Source: Alloascoidea africana (lineage: Eukaryota > Ascomycota > Alloascoideomycetes > Alloascoideales > Alloascoideaceae). Taken from it: a stretch of DNA of 64,000 nt. The DNA is taken from contig JAKTTT010000029.1 in assembly GCA_030581615.1 (NCBI GenBank), forward strand, positions 186,001 to 250,000, read 5' to 3'. Shown in pieces: positions 9,325 through 20,164 of this stretch (the stretch's first letter is position 1; the number at the start of each line of letters is the position of its first letter). The notes beneath the pieces were generated by a model that was not told the DNA's origin, ran no database searches, and saw only the letters and a program-made list of their open reading frames with translations. The position numbers were made by a program, and so were the translations under genes.

Positions 9325-12300
9325 TTAGGAATAGTCAATAACTTCGAGCTTCTTGTCAAGAGCTTCCTCCATAACCGCAGCACAGTTATAAACAAAGCTT
9401 CCTTCCTCATTATACGTCCTTGCATTTCGAAACATTAAACGGAAATCGGAAATACATTCATCTAGGTTTTCATACTGTTTTCTCCCCTTGCCAGAGCCCT
9501 TTATCTTGCTTTCAATCACGTCGATTGCGATGGGTTGTTGTATCATTATGTAGTAATCAGGATACAACTTCTTTGAGGGCACCTGCAAAAATAGCTCGCT
9601 GTAAAGATATCCATTCTCATCTTTTAGAGACTTTATCAATTCCACAAGCTCGATTGCCTGTTTGGCAAAATCGTTTGGTGAATCAAGATCAGGAGAGTCT
9701 TCTGTTTTGGGTCCCCGCTGTCGTTTTCTCATGGGTTCTGGTGTGTTTAGACGCGACTCCTCAACAGAGGTTGAACGACTGCCTCGACTAGGTCTTGAGG
9801 CACGCTCTGCAGTCTTTTGCTTCTTACGCATTATTGCTTTTTCAACCGCATCTTCTTCTTCAGCATCAATCGCGTTAAGCCATTGCTCCTCAGTCAAACC
9901 ATCGTCATAGTAAACACGTTTTCTTTCACGAGCTCCACGTCCTAGCACCTCATTACGGACAGGTTCCAAATGAGTCTTAATATCCTCTTTAAACACAGCC
10001 GGCAACTCGTCGTACGTCATTAACCTGTTCTTGTAAGGTTGGGCTCTATCATGAAGCTGACGCTCAACATCCATCTTTTGGAAAATTTCTTGCTCATTGT
10101 CATTGCGAGCCAGGATTTCATTAAGTTCATCGTCATCCAACTCATCATCTTCATCATTCTGTTGTTGCTTTGCTTCTTCAGCTTCCAGTAAAGATCTAAG
10201 AAATGCTTCCTGTTCCTCGCTTGTTGATTTATTGTCAAACTTACCAGCCTGAATAACCTTCCCATCGATATCCAATTTCTGATGGGCTCTTTCCAAAATT
10301 ACCTCTTCGATGGAATCTTCCGTGATTAACCGAAGAATTCTCACCTCGTTCTTTTGACCAATTCTATGTGCACGATCCTGGGCTTGTAGATCTTGATGGG
10401 GGTTCCAATCTGTATCGTATATGATAACCGTGTCTGCTGTTTGTAAGTTTAATCCCAAACCACCTGCACGAGTTGATAACAAAAAGCAAAAATATGGAGA
10501 ATCAGGTGCATTAAATAGCTTTAGCAAGTCACTTCGGTCCTCAGCTTTGGTGCTACCATCGAGCCGAAGAAAATTAATTCCTTTGAACCGTAAATAATCT
10601 TCCATTATGTTCATAACCTGGGTCATTTGGAAAAACATTAGGACTCGATGCCCAGTGGCTCTAAACTTGGGTAAAACTCGATCCAACAGTTCAAATTTTC
10701 CAGAAACTCTCCATATCTGCTCAGTTGTATACCGGTTATTATTGGTTAATGCATCTTCCACTTCTTCAAATACAAATGGATGATTGCAGATCTTTCTCAA
10801 CTGCATGACTTTGTTGTTTAATCCCTTGATTCCCCTCGCAGTGCCGCTGGTTTCCGCTCCAACAAATAGTGCATTATGCTTCAACATCTGTTCATATAAT
10901 TTGGCTTGCAGAGACGAAAGCTTGCATTTGATCACTTTTTCAACTTTATCAGGTAGATCTTTTTCAACGTCCTTTTTCAGCCTGCGCAGTAAAAATGGTC
11001 TAAGGACCTTGTGCAAACGACGAATAATCAAAAGCAATTCTTCTTCTGTCAACTCCAGTTTTTCTTGGCCACCAGTGTTTGCAAAAGGGGTATTAAACCA
11101 TTCATCAAAAGTTTTCACTGAATTGAAAATCTTGGGGAGAACAAAGTTCAACAGCGCCCAGAGTTCAGGCAGATTGTTTTGTAGAGGTGTACCAGTGAGA
11201 ATCAATCTGTATCTAGAATGGTAGTATTGTGACAATGTAGCAGATAACTTGGACTGTGTGTTCTTCATTCTGTGACCCTCATCAATAATCATATGAATCC
11301 ATTTTAGCTTGCTCAATACCGGTCTGTCCTTTATAATGTATTCGTAAGTGGTCAACAGAACTTGGAAATCCCCAGTTCGTACCTGTGTGTGTAACCCTTT
11401 TCTAACTTGAGGAGGCCCCTTGTAAACAACTTTCTTTACGCTTGGAGCCCATTTTTCAAATTCTAGCGTCCAATTGGTCAAAGTACTGAGCGGTACTATA
11501 ACGAGGTAAGGTCCCGGCTGTTTTTTGATTTCGATCAAATAGGTAATTAAAGAGATGGATTGGATTGTTTTTCCCAACCCCATTTCATCCGCCAAGATTC
11601 CGTTCAAGTGGTTGTTGTACAGAGATACCATCCATTCCAAACCTTTAAGCTGGTACTCTTTCAGCGTACCTCCTATCAAAATCGATGGCTGGATGGACAC
11701 TTTTTCTTGAATTCTATGCGCAACCTTGTAGTAGTCGGCTCTTTCATTCTCTTCATCATCATCGGCTCGTAATTCATCCAAAGAATCCGCTGTATGACTA
11801 TCCTCTCTACTCAATCGCTCTTCAACTCTTCCCTCGGCCTGTTGCACTTTTACAGCCTGGGCCAAAGAATCCAAAAACGCATTCGTCTGTTTCAACAAAT
11901 GCGTAAGCCTCGTGTCCTTGGTTTGATCAAGCAATTTGATATACGCCTCTTCATCGTTTGCCTTCAATGCCTGTAATCTTTGTTTTGCAGTCTTTTCTAT
12001 TCGGCGTTGTTCTTCTTTCTCGACCTGCCCATGGTATGCCAGACAGCTTCTGCCCAAATTCTGATATCTTGACTGGCGTTCTTGTGCGGTGCTGCGGAAA
12101 TTCTGTGCGTAGGAAATAGTGGTTTTCACCCGTTTCATATGAATAGCCTGTTCTCTACGCTCTTTTTCCAGTCGTTGTTGTGTTTCGAGCTGCTTTGTCA
12201 GCCTTGCAACCTGGGGTACTCTATTCTTCTTTCTATGGTTCATGGATCTGGCAATGAGAGAGCCACCAACTTCTTGATCTGCTTTAGCGGCAATTGCATA

Positions 12301-13202
12301 TATTAGGCTTTGTCTCAAAGATTTTTGTTTTGTCAACAACCGCAGACTTTTCAGCTCCACCAGAGCGCGAGTTTTGAGTTTATCCTCGTCGTCCTTGATT
12401 TCATCCGAGGGTTTGAAATCAACCTCGGCAAAATTGAAAGTGCCGATATTGCTGGATATATTCTCAAGTTGGGAAATTCTTGAACCGATCTTGGCAGATA
12501 TCAACTGTTCGCCTGTAAACGATCCAGATGTGAGGTCTGAATCCAAAGTTTGGTTCGCTGAATTCGAAAAGCCCGAGGTTTGAAGTCTTTTCTCAAAATC
12601 CGAATACACAATTTCACTTTTTTTGGTTAAACTTTTGGTATCAGGTATTGACAATACGCCATTCTCTTTAGCACTGGCAGCCATTAGAGAGTTATTGATA
12701 CTCTCTGGCACGTCGACATCATGGGAAACAAGTCGAAACGCGTATAGCTGGGAGCCAACAAGCTCCAGAGCCCTGCCATCGGCACCCTGGGGTTTTCTAA
12801 GGCTTTTGATTTTTCTTATCTTAGCCAGACGCGCATTGTAGAGTTCTTGCTGTTTGCCTAGCTTTGCGAGAACGTGAGTTATGGACAAAATTTCGTCTTT
12901 TTCCGAATCTCTATTCGACTCGACAAGAGCCCGATATCTCTGTGGCAAACGAGCAAACCGGGGTTAGTACCAGGAGGTGATAAGGGTGCTGTGATCCGAG
13001 CGTGATAACCAAAAAAGAATGAGCATACCATCAAGAGCAATTGTAGCTGGTCAATAGAAGATGGCATCGACACATCCATTGTCCCAGCGCCAGCGGAGAT
13101 GTCATTTGTGGCACCAGACAACAGATCTTGCGTCCCACTACTGGTGTTTATGCTGTTCGTCAGCGCAGGACGAGCCAGTTGGGAGTTTTGCAAGTTTGCC
13201 AT
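9325..13202 (-). CDS. STH1: RSC-type SNF2 chromatin-remodelling ATPase
   Basis: Catalytic ATPase of an RSC/SWI-SNF remodeller that slides or evicts nucleosomes in the nucleus. Two exons: 13202-13029 (58 codons, start MANLQNSQLARP) and 12939-9325, separated by an 89-nt GTATGC...CACAG intron with a TACTAAC box. The product is 1262 aa. Order of domains: QLQ-like region at the exon junction; HSA helix about 300-390; SNF2 ATPase with ADEMGLGKT (about 508) and the DEGH box (about 609); helicase C; a linker with GRGARERKRVYYDDGL; and a C-terminal bromodomain (about 1150-1258, YPDYYIMIQQPI). Length and the bromodomain fit Sth1 better than Snf2, but one gene could serve both roles in this yeast. The unspliced frame has no ATG before the ATPase region, which supports the exon. 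Confidence 0.93.
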
Positions 13203-13317
13203 TTTCTGAACACTTTGAAGCGTTGTTATCCCAGAAACTGTTGTACTTGGAGGACGGGTGTCCGGAGGCACAACCGCTGCAGCCCTCCGCCGCACTTATG
13301 CCCGTGCTTTCGCGCGT

Positions 13318-13346
13318 GTCACGTGCAGTTTGTCGGAGCACGTGAC
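13318..13346. promoter_or_regulatory. Inverted pair of GTCACGTGC sites in STH1/GPD1 promoter
   Basis: GTCACGTGC at 13318-13326 and its reverse complement at 13338-13346 sit head to head in the 319 bp between the STH1 and GPD1 starts. RTCACRTG is the known Cbf1/CDEI and general bHLH core in yeasts. Binding here is inferred. A TATA-like TATATTT at 13440-13446 probably serves GPD1. Confidence 0.5.
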
Positions 13347-13521
13347 ATTTTGGGGTTGTGCTGCGCTCCGCGTTCCGAGGCCGCATTTTTTCGGAATCTG
13401 GCGCGCCGGCGAAAAACGGCGACGGTGCTTCCTCCGACATATATTTGTGTCCATCCCCATTATCTTCTTTTCCAAACCTCCTCCTCCGCTTCCTCCAGTT
13501 CCCTCCTCATCGCCAGCCTCC

Positions 13522-14848
13522 ATGTCATCAGTGTCTTCTTCAACTCCCGCTAGCTCTGCCCAGCAGCAAGCTCTTGCGCAGGTTAATGCCAGACTGACCC
13601 AGATGGGGCTTGTATCAGGAACGGCTAAGGACCTAAACTCTCTTCTCCTAAACAGAACCAGCGCAAGCAGATCTAAGCCTTTTAAGGTTTCTGTGATTGG
13701 CTCAGGAAACTGGTAAGGATGGCCCGTCGAAGCAGACGGTTTGGGAATACTCGCCGGTCGCATGACTCACGAGACCAAAATACTTGTTGTGTATCATAAT
13801 ATCTCTAACATATGTTGGGACTAGGGGCACCACCATCGCTAAAGTAGTTGCTGAAAATTCTTCAGAAAAGACCCAGCTCTTCTTCCCCGAGATTCGTATG
13901 TGGGTCTTCGAAGAGCTTATCGACGGCAAGAAGATCACAGATATCATCAACACGGAGCACGAGAACGTCAAATACTTGCCTGGTGTAAAATTACCCCACA
14001 ACTTGATTGCGGATCCTGACATTGTGAGGACTGTCGATGGGGCTGATATCATCATCTTCAACATCCCCCATCAGTTTCTGCCAGGAGTTGTCAAACAGCT
14101 CAAGGGCCATGTGAATCCAAAGGCCAGAGCCATCTCGTGCCTTAAGGGCCTGGATGTTGATGAAAATGGTGTCCATCTCTTGGGTGACTATATCGAAGCT
14201 CATCTTGGGATAGTGTGCGGAGCCCTCTCTGGCGCCAATCTTGCTCCTGAGGTTGCTAGACAAAAGTACTCCGAAACCACCATTGCTTATAAGTTACCTA
14301 CGGATTACTTTGAGGGGGACGTTAACCATGCTGTGTTGAGGTCTCTTTTCCACCGACAATACTTCCACGTCCGCCTCATCAGCGACGTTGCTGGCGTGTC
14401 CGTTGCTGGGGCCTTGAAAAACATTGTGGCTCTTGCCGCCGGATTTGTCGAAGGTTTGGGCTGGGGAGATAACGCAAAGGCCGCCATAATAAGAAGAGGT
14501 CTTGTTGAAACCATCAAATTTTCACTCTTGTTTTTCCCCGACTCTAAGCAACAGACCTTTACCGAAGAATCTTGCGGTGTAGCCGATATGATTACAACCT
14601 GTGCTGGAGGCCGCAATGTCAGAATTGCTAGAGAAATGGCAAAGACTGGCAAGTCGGCCGAAGTACTTGAGAAAGAGCTCTTGAACGGACAAAGCGCCCA
14701 GGGTATCATCACCGCCAAAGAAGTTCACGTCCTGCTTGAGAAGAAGGGCTTTTTGAAAGAGTTCCCATTGCTCGAGGCCACTTACCAGATTGTCTACCAT
14801 GGAGAAGAAATGCATAGATTGCCCGAGTTGCTAGAAAGTGCCGATTAA
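13522..14848 (+). CDS. GPD1: NAD-dependent glycerol-3-phosphate dehydrogenase
   Basis: Converts dihydroxyacetone phosphate and NADH to glycerol-3-phosphate, feeding glycerol and glycerolipid synthesis and redox balance. Two exons, 13522-13712 and 13825-14848, with a 112-nt intron (GTAAGG...CTAAC...CTAG). The product is 404 aa. The intron splits the Trp codon of GSGNWGTTIAK, inside the dinucleotide-binding glycine motif. If the intron is kept, the frame stops right after that Trp. Conserved blocks include NIPHQFLPGVVKQL, SCLKGLD, CGALSGANLAPEVA and VAGVSVAGALKNIVALAAGF (the active-site Lys is in this last one). A Ser/Gln-rich N-terminal extension of about 50 residues precedes the enzyme core. 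Codons are biased toward C and G at third positions, as in highly expressed genes. Confidence 0.96.
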
Positions 14849-15139
14849 GTCTGGCCTTTCTACTGTATTACAGATCTTAGTACTATAGCTTGATTTTTCT
14901 TTTTCTTTTTCTTTTAGTTTTTTGGTCATTTTCCGCATGGATAGATTTGCAGATCGATATTCAGACAGTTTATAGACTATAGAAATTCATGTTTTTGATT
15001 GCATTATTACTCACTTTCGTTTTCATGTTCAAGCAACGTCTTCTGTAGCCCACACGCATTGTACATCACTTTAAATGTATACACAGCCAGAAAGTTTTTG
15101 AGGGAAGAGCAAAAAAAAAAAAAGGTTGGGGTTGCTCTG

Positions 15140-18100
15140 CTATACCGAGCAGAGCCGGCTTGTCATCCATCTCATTAGGCCGTTGCGCATTCTCTGCGTC
15201 TCCTCTGCGGTCTTAGCGCTTCGACCCTTAATGATGGTTCCGATATATTCCATCTCATCGGCCAAGTCTTTCAGCCTCTTTATGGTAATTTGATGTTTCA
15301 CTGACAGGATTTTGTTCTTGATCTTTTCAACCTCTTCCTGGACTTTATGTCTGCCAACTTCATTATTAGACTGTCTGCGTTTGCCAGTATAGTATTCATA
15401 CTCGGCGGAATTTTCAACATGTTGCTGGATTAGAAACAAAATGCCTTTGGTCAAAGCGGCAATCCTGTTTGCTTTTGTTTCGGCCTCATCAAACTCATTC
15501 TTGCCAAGGAGATTTATTACTTTTTTCGTGCCAGAAATCGCCAGTAAACCTAGTTTTGTACATAACACCTGCGTGTCCTGTGAATATACGAGATTTGTAA
15601 ATAGCGGGGTGTCGATACTTTTCAACGAGCCGATTTGTAATCCTGTTAACACCTTGCTTTCTTTAGCACTCGGTTTTGATAAAGATGGATAAGTTGGTGG
15701 ATATATTTCATTGACAAATCCGTTCGCATAATCAAACTGAAGCGCATAGGGAGAATCTTCAGAGTTTTCGCTGTTCGAAAAATAGAACGAAGAAGAACAG
15801 TCATGATCACTGCTAAAACTCATCAAGTCATAGTTAATAGTGCCATTGATTTTGTTGGCTTTAGAGAAAAGTGCATCCAGACTTTGTATTGTGTTTCGAT
15901 CAAATCCTGTTGATTCCAATTCCAGTCTTATCTCTGGTGTTGGAATTGGCGAGTTGTAGAGATTAGAATCAGGTTCAAAGTCGTAATGAGAAAGTTCAAT
16001 ATCAACTAAACTCTCCACTATAGATGGGTTCGTATCGTCAAAGCTTCTTTGAAAGCCCATCACTTCTGAAGAGTCGATCGTCAGATCTACTAAAAATACT
16101 CGTTCATCAGTTGCTTTCAGATCGCCTAGTTTAATAACTCTGGAGCCTCCAGATATTGAGTTAAGCATGTTTTGAGCCCTCTGGGCATGAGAATCAATTA
16201 GCGGATTGTCATTGTTTATCAATTTGTCCTTGCTCAGTACTCTGTTGATTGTAACACCACACTTGGGACTAACTTTTAGAGTAACTGAGCGGTGAGATGT
16301 TTTGGTAATCTTTTGAAACTTGCCAATAACCTCTTTAGTAAGATTCTTAATGTTTGAGTCCCTTAAATATGTATATGAGTTGCCGCCATAACCGCTGGAA
16401 AACACAAACTGGGAAATTGATTCCAAGGCCGATTCTATGCCGATTCCAAAAGAATGGATATTGATATTGCTTGATCGGTAAAGTTCAGAAAGTCTTTGTA
16501 ATTTCCCAAATATATTGGAATCTCTGATTGTATCTGGATTTGATAGTGGTGAAGGAGAGTCGAAAAGATGGAAACATGTAGATACCGATTTATTGGCTCT
16601 AACGGATTGCTCTCTGGATTGGAAAAGTTGTAAGGCCCACTCAAATGATGTTTCAATCACATCTAAAGCATGCACTGTTTTCTGTTCATCTTCATCACAG
16701 CTTTGATGTTTAAGTTTTTGCAATAGTTCATCCCAAGCATATGTATCTCTACACTGGAAATCCACAAATGTGCCACTGACGACATCAATCAAACCAATTC
16801 TATCTTCTTCTCCTAGTTCGTTTAATAGTTCTACTATCAAACAGCTCACGTTCTGGAACCTTGACTTTGTGAAATAACTGTGTGGTAGGATTAAACAAAG
16901 ATCAATGGCTGGTCTCGAAATTTTTTTCCGACAAGACAGCGGAGAACAGTATATGGGCGATGGCGCGAGCTGGTTCGTGGTCTCTGGAACATTAAATGAC
17001 GACCAAATGTTCATCTTTTGTTCTTCCTGTTTCTGTGAGCTTGACCTGGTGGTGATCTTGCTGGAAGTAGATGTCAATATCTGGTTCAATTGTGAATAGA
17101 AATTATCAGGCACTTTAACTACAATAGACATAGAAATGCTTGGCTTTGAACGAATTGACATTTTTAAATGTTGAGTTTCAGCGAAAACCGTCACTGAGGG
17201 AGCCAATAACAACAGACCAGACTCGTTAGTTTGTTCAGCGGAATTGACTATAGAATTCTTGGCCTCAGGCCCGAAATCAAGAGAACTTTTCCTTGGTGAT
17301 AAAAAGTCGAACCGTTTCGAATATGGACTCAATGAAATTTGCTGATTCTTTTCCCCCATTTTTGGACCCTCCATCACAGTTGAATACGCTGCCACGGGGC
17401 GTCTTGCCTTCCCGCTATATTCGAACGGCGATTTTAAAATCGTGCTCTCCCAGGAAGACGACGACATGGGAGTGAAAAGTTGTGTTTCTACACTTGACAT
17501 GCTACTATCTGATTCCTCTCCTATGGAATGATATCCTTGGGGTCCATTGTTATGATTTTGAAACAAATTTCCATTTTTCTTGCTGGAATTCATCATTTTC
17601 ATGTTATACGATGCATTGTTTGATTTGGACATTGAATCTGGCATAGGCTGGGGCGTTATTGATCTAAACCGTAACTGACTGATTCTCGCACTAACCCTCT
17701 CACTTTTCCTTTCTGATGTTGGTGTACTAGGAATGTTGTTTAAAAGCCTTGAATTAATTTTTAATTGTTTAGATGAAGTTTTTGACGATATAACAGAACT
17801 TGAAGGGGTCTTTGCATCAATGTCAAACTCAAAATCATCTTCATGTATGTCAAACAAGATGGAAAAATCATGGCTTATTTTCTCCGAATTTAATGCTTCT
17901 TTGAACATTTCCAGGAATAACTCCTTGTTCAGAGGCTCGGAGCGGTTTCTATTGAGGTAACTAGTATCATTTTGTTGAGTTTCTTGTGAACAAAAAGGAC
18001 ACAGGGGAAAGTAATGCTTAATATCTGGAATCGATAGTAAGCTATTTCTCTTATTATTCTGAGTGAGCTTTTCAGCTTTCCTTTTGCCCATGTTTAACAA

Positions 18101-18820
18101 CATAATCTCTATAAAACAGTTCCCATGGCTTGTATGTCCACATTCCAATTGTATTGGCCATTCCTTGGACGAAGAAACTTGCGACAATAAGATTTCAGAT
18201 ATTTTTTCTTCACAAAAGCAACAATTGTGTTGTTTCAATTCCTTGATAACCTTTGAATTCTTGTTTGTTTGAGAAACTGGTTTGGGTGTATTACACTGTG
18301 AGTCGCGAAAGGGACAGAATTCGTTCGTATCCTCGTCGAGTTGTATAAAGTCATTTTCAAGATCTGAAATCGCGGAATATCGGATCTTCTGTGCATAAAT
18401 TTGATCTTTTAGAACAGTCTGATTTTTGATTTGCTTTTTTAATGATGCTCGGGATGGGGAGATTTCCCAGTACCTATCGGAACCATGGGTCAACCTTGGT
18501 GTAAAATCAGAACGATTGAAGTTGTTATCGAAGATTGTTGAGCTATTCTGGGGTGCATAATCAAACCCTTTCCTTGTGTTTGCACTTTGACCAAGTTCTC
18601 GATCAGAATTAGTGCTCACTGTCGAATTATCTATATTGTTGGAATATTGTTGGAAACTAGCGACTTTTGGGGTGGGCTTATAGTGGTTATTCGAGTAATT
18701 TTTTTCTCCAGGAAGACAATGTGCCCTCTTTGAACCAGAATTTGCGGCATCACGTTCTTTCAAAGAAAAGGTGTTGTTTGAGCCAGCTTTTGATTGTCCT
18801 CTTTTTCTAACAGAAAACAT
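15140..18820 (-). CDS. RING plus vWA protein, Ste5-like scaffold candidate
   Basis: A 1226-aa intronless ORF. Residues 1-190 are basic and polar, with an N-terminus rich in Lys/Arg. A RING-type zinc finger lies at about 195-285 (CCFCEEK; LECGHTSHGNC; CPFC). A Ser-rich low-complexity region follows to about 480. A von Willebrand A-like domain begins near 640 (PAIDLCLILPHSYF, then GEEDRIGLIDV) and runs to about 800. The last 130 residues are helical and charged. RING followed by vWA is the architecture of Ste5, the scaffold of the pheromone MAP-kinase module, and of related fungal RING-vWA proteins. I could not identify the PH domain expected between them. Function as a mating scaffold is therefore inference. 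Confidence 0.65.
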   Translation of the reverse strand: MFSVRKRGQSKAGSNNTFSLKERDAANSGSKRAHCLPGEKNYSNNHYKPTPKVASFQQYSNNIDNSTVSTNSDRELGQSANTRKGFDYAPQNSSTIFDNNFNRSDFTPRLTHGSDRYWEISPSRASLKKQIKNQTVLKDQIYAQKIRYSAISDLENDFIQLDEDTNEFCPFRDSQCNTPKPVSQTNKNSKVIKELKQHNCCFCEEKISEILLSQVSSSKEWPIQLECGHTSHGNCFIEIMLLNMGKRKAEKLTQNNKRNSLLSIPDIKHYFPLCPFCSQETQQNDTSYLNRNRSEPLNKELFLEMFKEALNSEKISHDFSILFDIHEDDFEFDIDAKTPSSSVISSKTSSKQLKINSRLLNNIPSTPTSERKSERVSARISQLRFRSITPQPMPDSMSKSNNASYNMKMMNSSKKNGNLFQNHNNGPQGYHSIGEESDSSMSSVETQLFTPMSSSSWESTILKSPFEYSGKARRPVAAYSTVMEGPKMGEKNQQISLSPYSKRFDFLSPRKSSLDFGPEAKNSIVNSAEQTNESGLLLLAPSVTVFAETQHLKMSIRSKPSISMSIVVKVPDNFYSQLNQILTSTSSKITTRSSSQKQEEQKMNIWSSFNVPETTNQLAPSPIYCSPLSCRKKISRPAIDLCLILPHSYFTKSRFQNVSCLIVELLNELGEEDRIGLIDVVSGTFVDFQCRDTYAWDELLQKLKHQSCDEDEQKTVHALDVIETSFEWALQLFQSREQSVRANKSVSTCFHLFDSPSPLSNPDTIRDSNIFGKLQRLSELYRSSNINIHSFGIGIESALESISQFVFSSGYGGNSYTYLRDSNIKNLTKEVIGKFQKITKTSHRSVTLKVSPKCGVTINRVLSKDKLINNDNPLIDSHAQRAQNMLNSISGGSRVIKLGDLKATDERVFLVDLTIDSSEVMGFQRSFDDTNPSIVESLVDIELSHYDFEPDSNLYNSPIPTPEIRLELESTGFDRNTIQSLDALFSKANKINGTINYDLMSFSSDHDCSSSFYFSNSENSEDSPYALQFDYANGFVNEIYPPTYPSLSKPSAKESKVLTGLQIGSLKSIDTPLFTNLVYSQDTQVLCTKLGLLAISGTKKVINLLGKNEFDEAETKANRIAALTKGILFLIQQHVENSAEYEYYTGKRRQSNNEVGRHKVQEEVEKIKNKILSVKHQITIKRLKDLADEMEYIGTIIKGRSAKTAEETQRMRNGLMRWMTSRLCSV

Positions 18821-20164
18821 TTTGATATAGCTTGAGGATTCGAACTAACCAATTTGTTTCTTTCAAACAGTATTCTAAAAAATAAGAGGAAGAGATGAAA
18901 AGAACATTATTCAAGTGGATCTCTTTTACCCCCCAAGAGACATGTCTAATGGTTCAGATGAGTTTCATATTAGAAGAGATATTGCAGTTTATGGTGTCCA
19001 ATGGAGCAAGACATGCATTACAGGGTTGTCGCAAATTCCTTGTTTGAGCCTTTTCAGCTAGTTTTTCTGGGTTAAGAAGCAATAAGCTTTCTGATACATC
19101 ATAACAATGTATTCATTTCCCTGTATGACTTGATTTGGAAACTCAATTTGACGGTTTAACAAAGTCTCTGGAGTGTATGTAGCTTCTTTGGTATGGTTAC
19201 AGCTTTACTAGCTCAATAAACAAGTATTGTTGAGCACAGTCTTGTGTGCCATTGACAACCAGGATGGCTAGACTTTAATTCTTCACAGGACCTATTCATA
19301 CAGAAAAGGCATACTTGACTTTCTGTTCATCAAGCATTTTCATTTAAACAAAATGCAAGGCACTTCTGAGCCTTTTTGATTGAAAAAAATGTAACACTGA
19401 GGTATCGATGTGGATTAGCATCTTGGTCCTAAAAACTAGATTTTTATCCTATAACAGGTGCAATCAATTTTTTTGTCCTAACCACTAGGTAGAACACACT
19501 TGAGGAACCGAAAATGTGAAGTAATCCAGCAGCTTAATCAAGACGACCCCAACATGCGGCGGTGAAAAATAAGTGCAAGTCAGAGTGATCCCTGGAGTGT
19601 GGAAATGCCAAACCTGCTTTTGAAATCATTGCAAAGTTCCAGCCGATAACTATTAGGCATAGCTTTTTTGCTTCTTTTCTATTAAATATCCAACTACATA
19701 ATCAGTTCACATGGTGTAAGAATCAAACTCCGCTGCTTTGGTTCAAGTCACAGTCGTTTCTTAGGAACAGCTCATCGCTTGTTCAAGAATCTTCTACAAA
19801 TCACAAGAAAAACTACATAGGAAGAAGCAAAAACACAAACCCCATATAAATCGAACGTCAGAAGTACATCACATCCCGACAAAAATTATAAAACGCGAAA
19901 AGTTACATAAGAACCAAGAGCAATTTATCTTTCAATCTGCATATGCTTTCTGCTTGTGTCGTTTTGTTTACTCAAGGAAAACCCGACTGCTTTTTGGAGG
20001 TGCTCCCAACCCAAACTATCGCAACGATAAATGTGCACCAAAAAAAAAGTGTGCGGATGTAACAATGGCATTTGTCTTCAGTGCTTACTATTTTTTTCAG
20101 TTTATTGGCACCATATCACCACCATCTCCCCTCTTAATTATACCCACCGTATAATCCTTTAATC
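18821..20164. other. Long divergent intergenic region
   Basis: 1.34 kb between the starts of the RING-vWA gene (minus) and THO2 (plus). AT-rich with scattered T and A tracts. Only short unsupported ORFs are present, and I found no spliced gene, tRNA B-box or snRNA-like sequence. It probably holds two promoters, and could hide a non-coding RNA that I cannot recognise. Confidence 0.5.

Noticed and set aside
19700-19760. GGTTCAAGTC resembling a tRNA B box
   Set aside because: No matching acceptor stem or A box could be folded around it.
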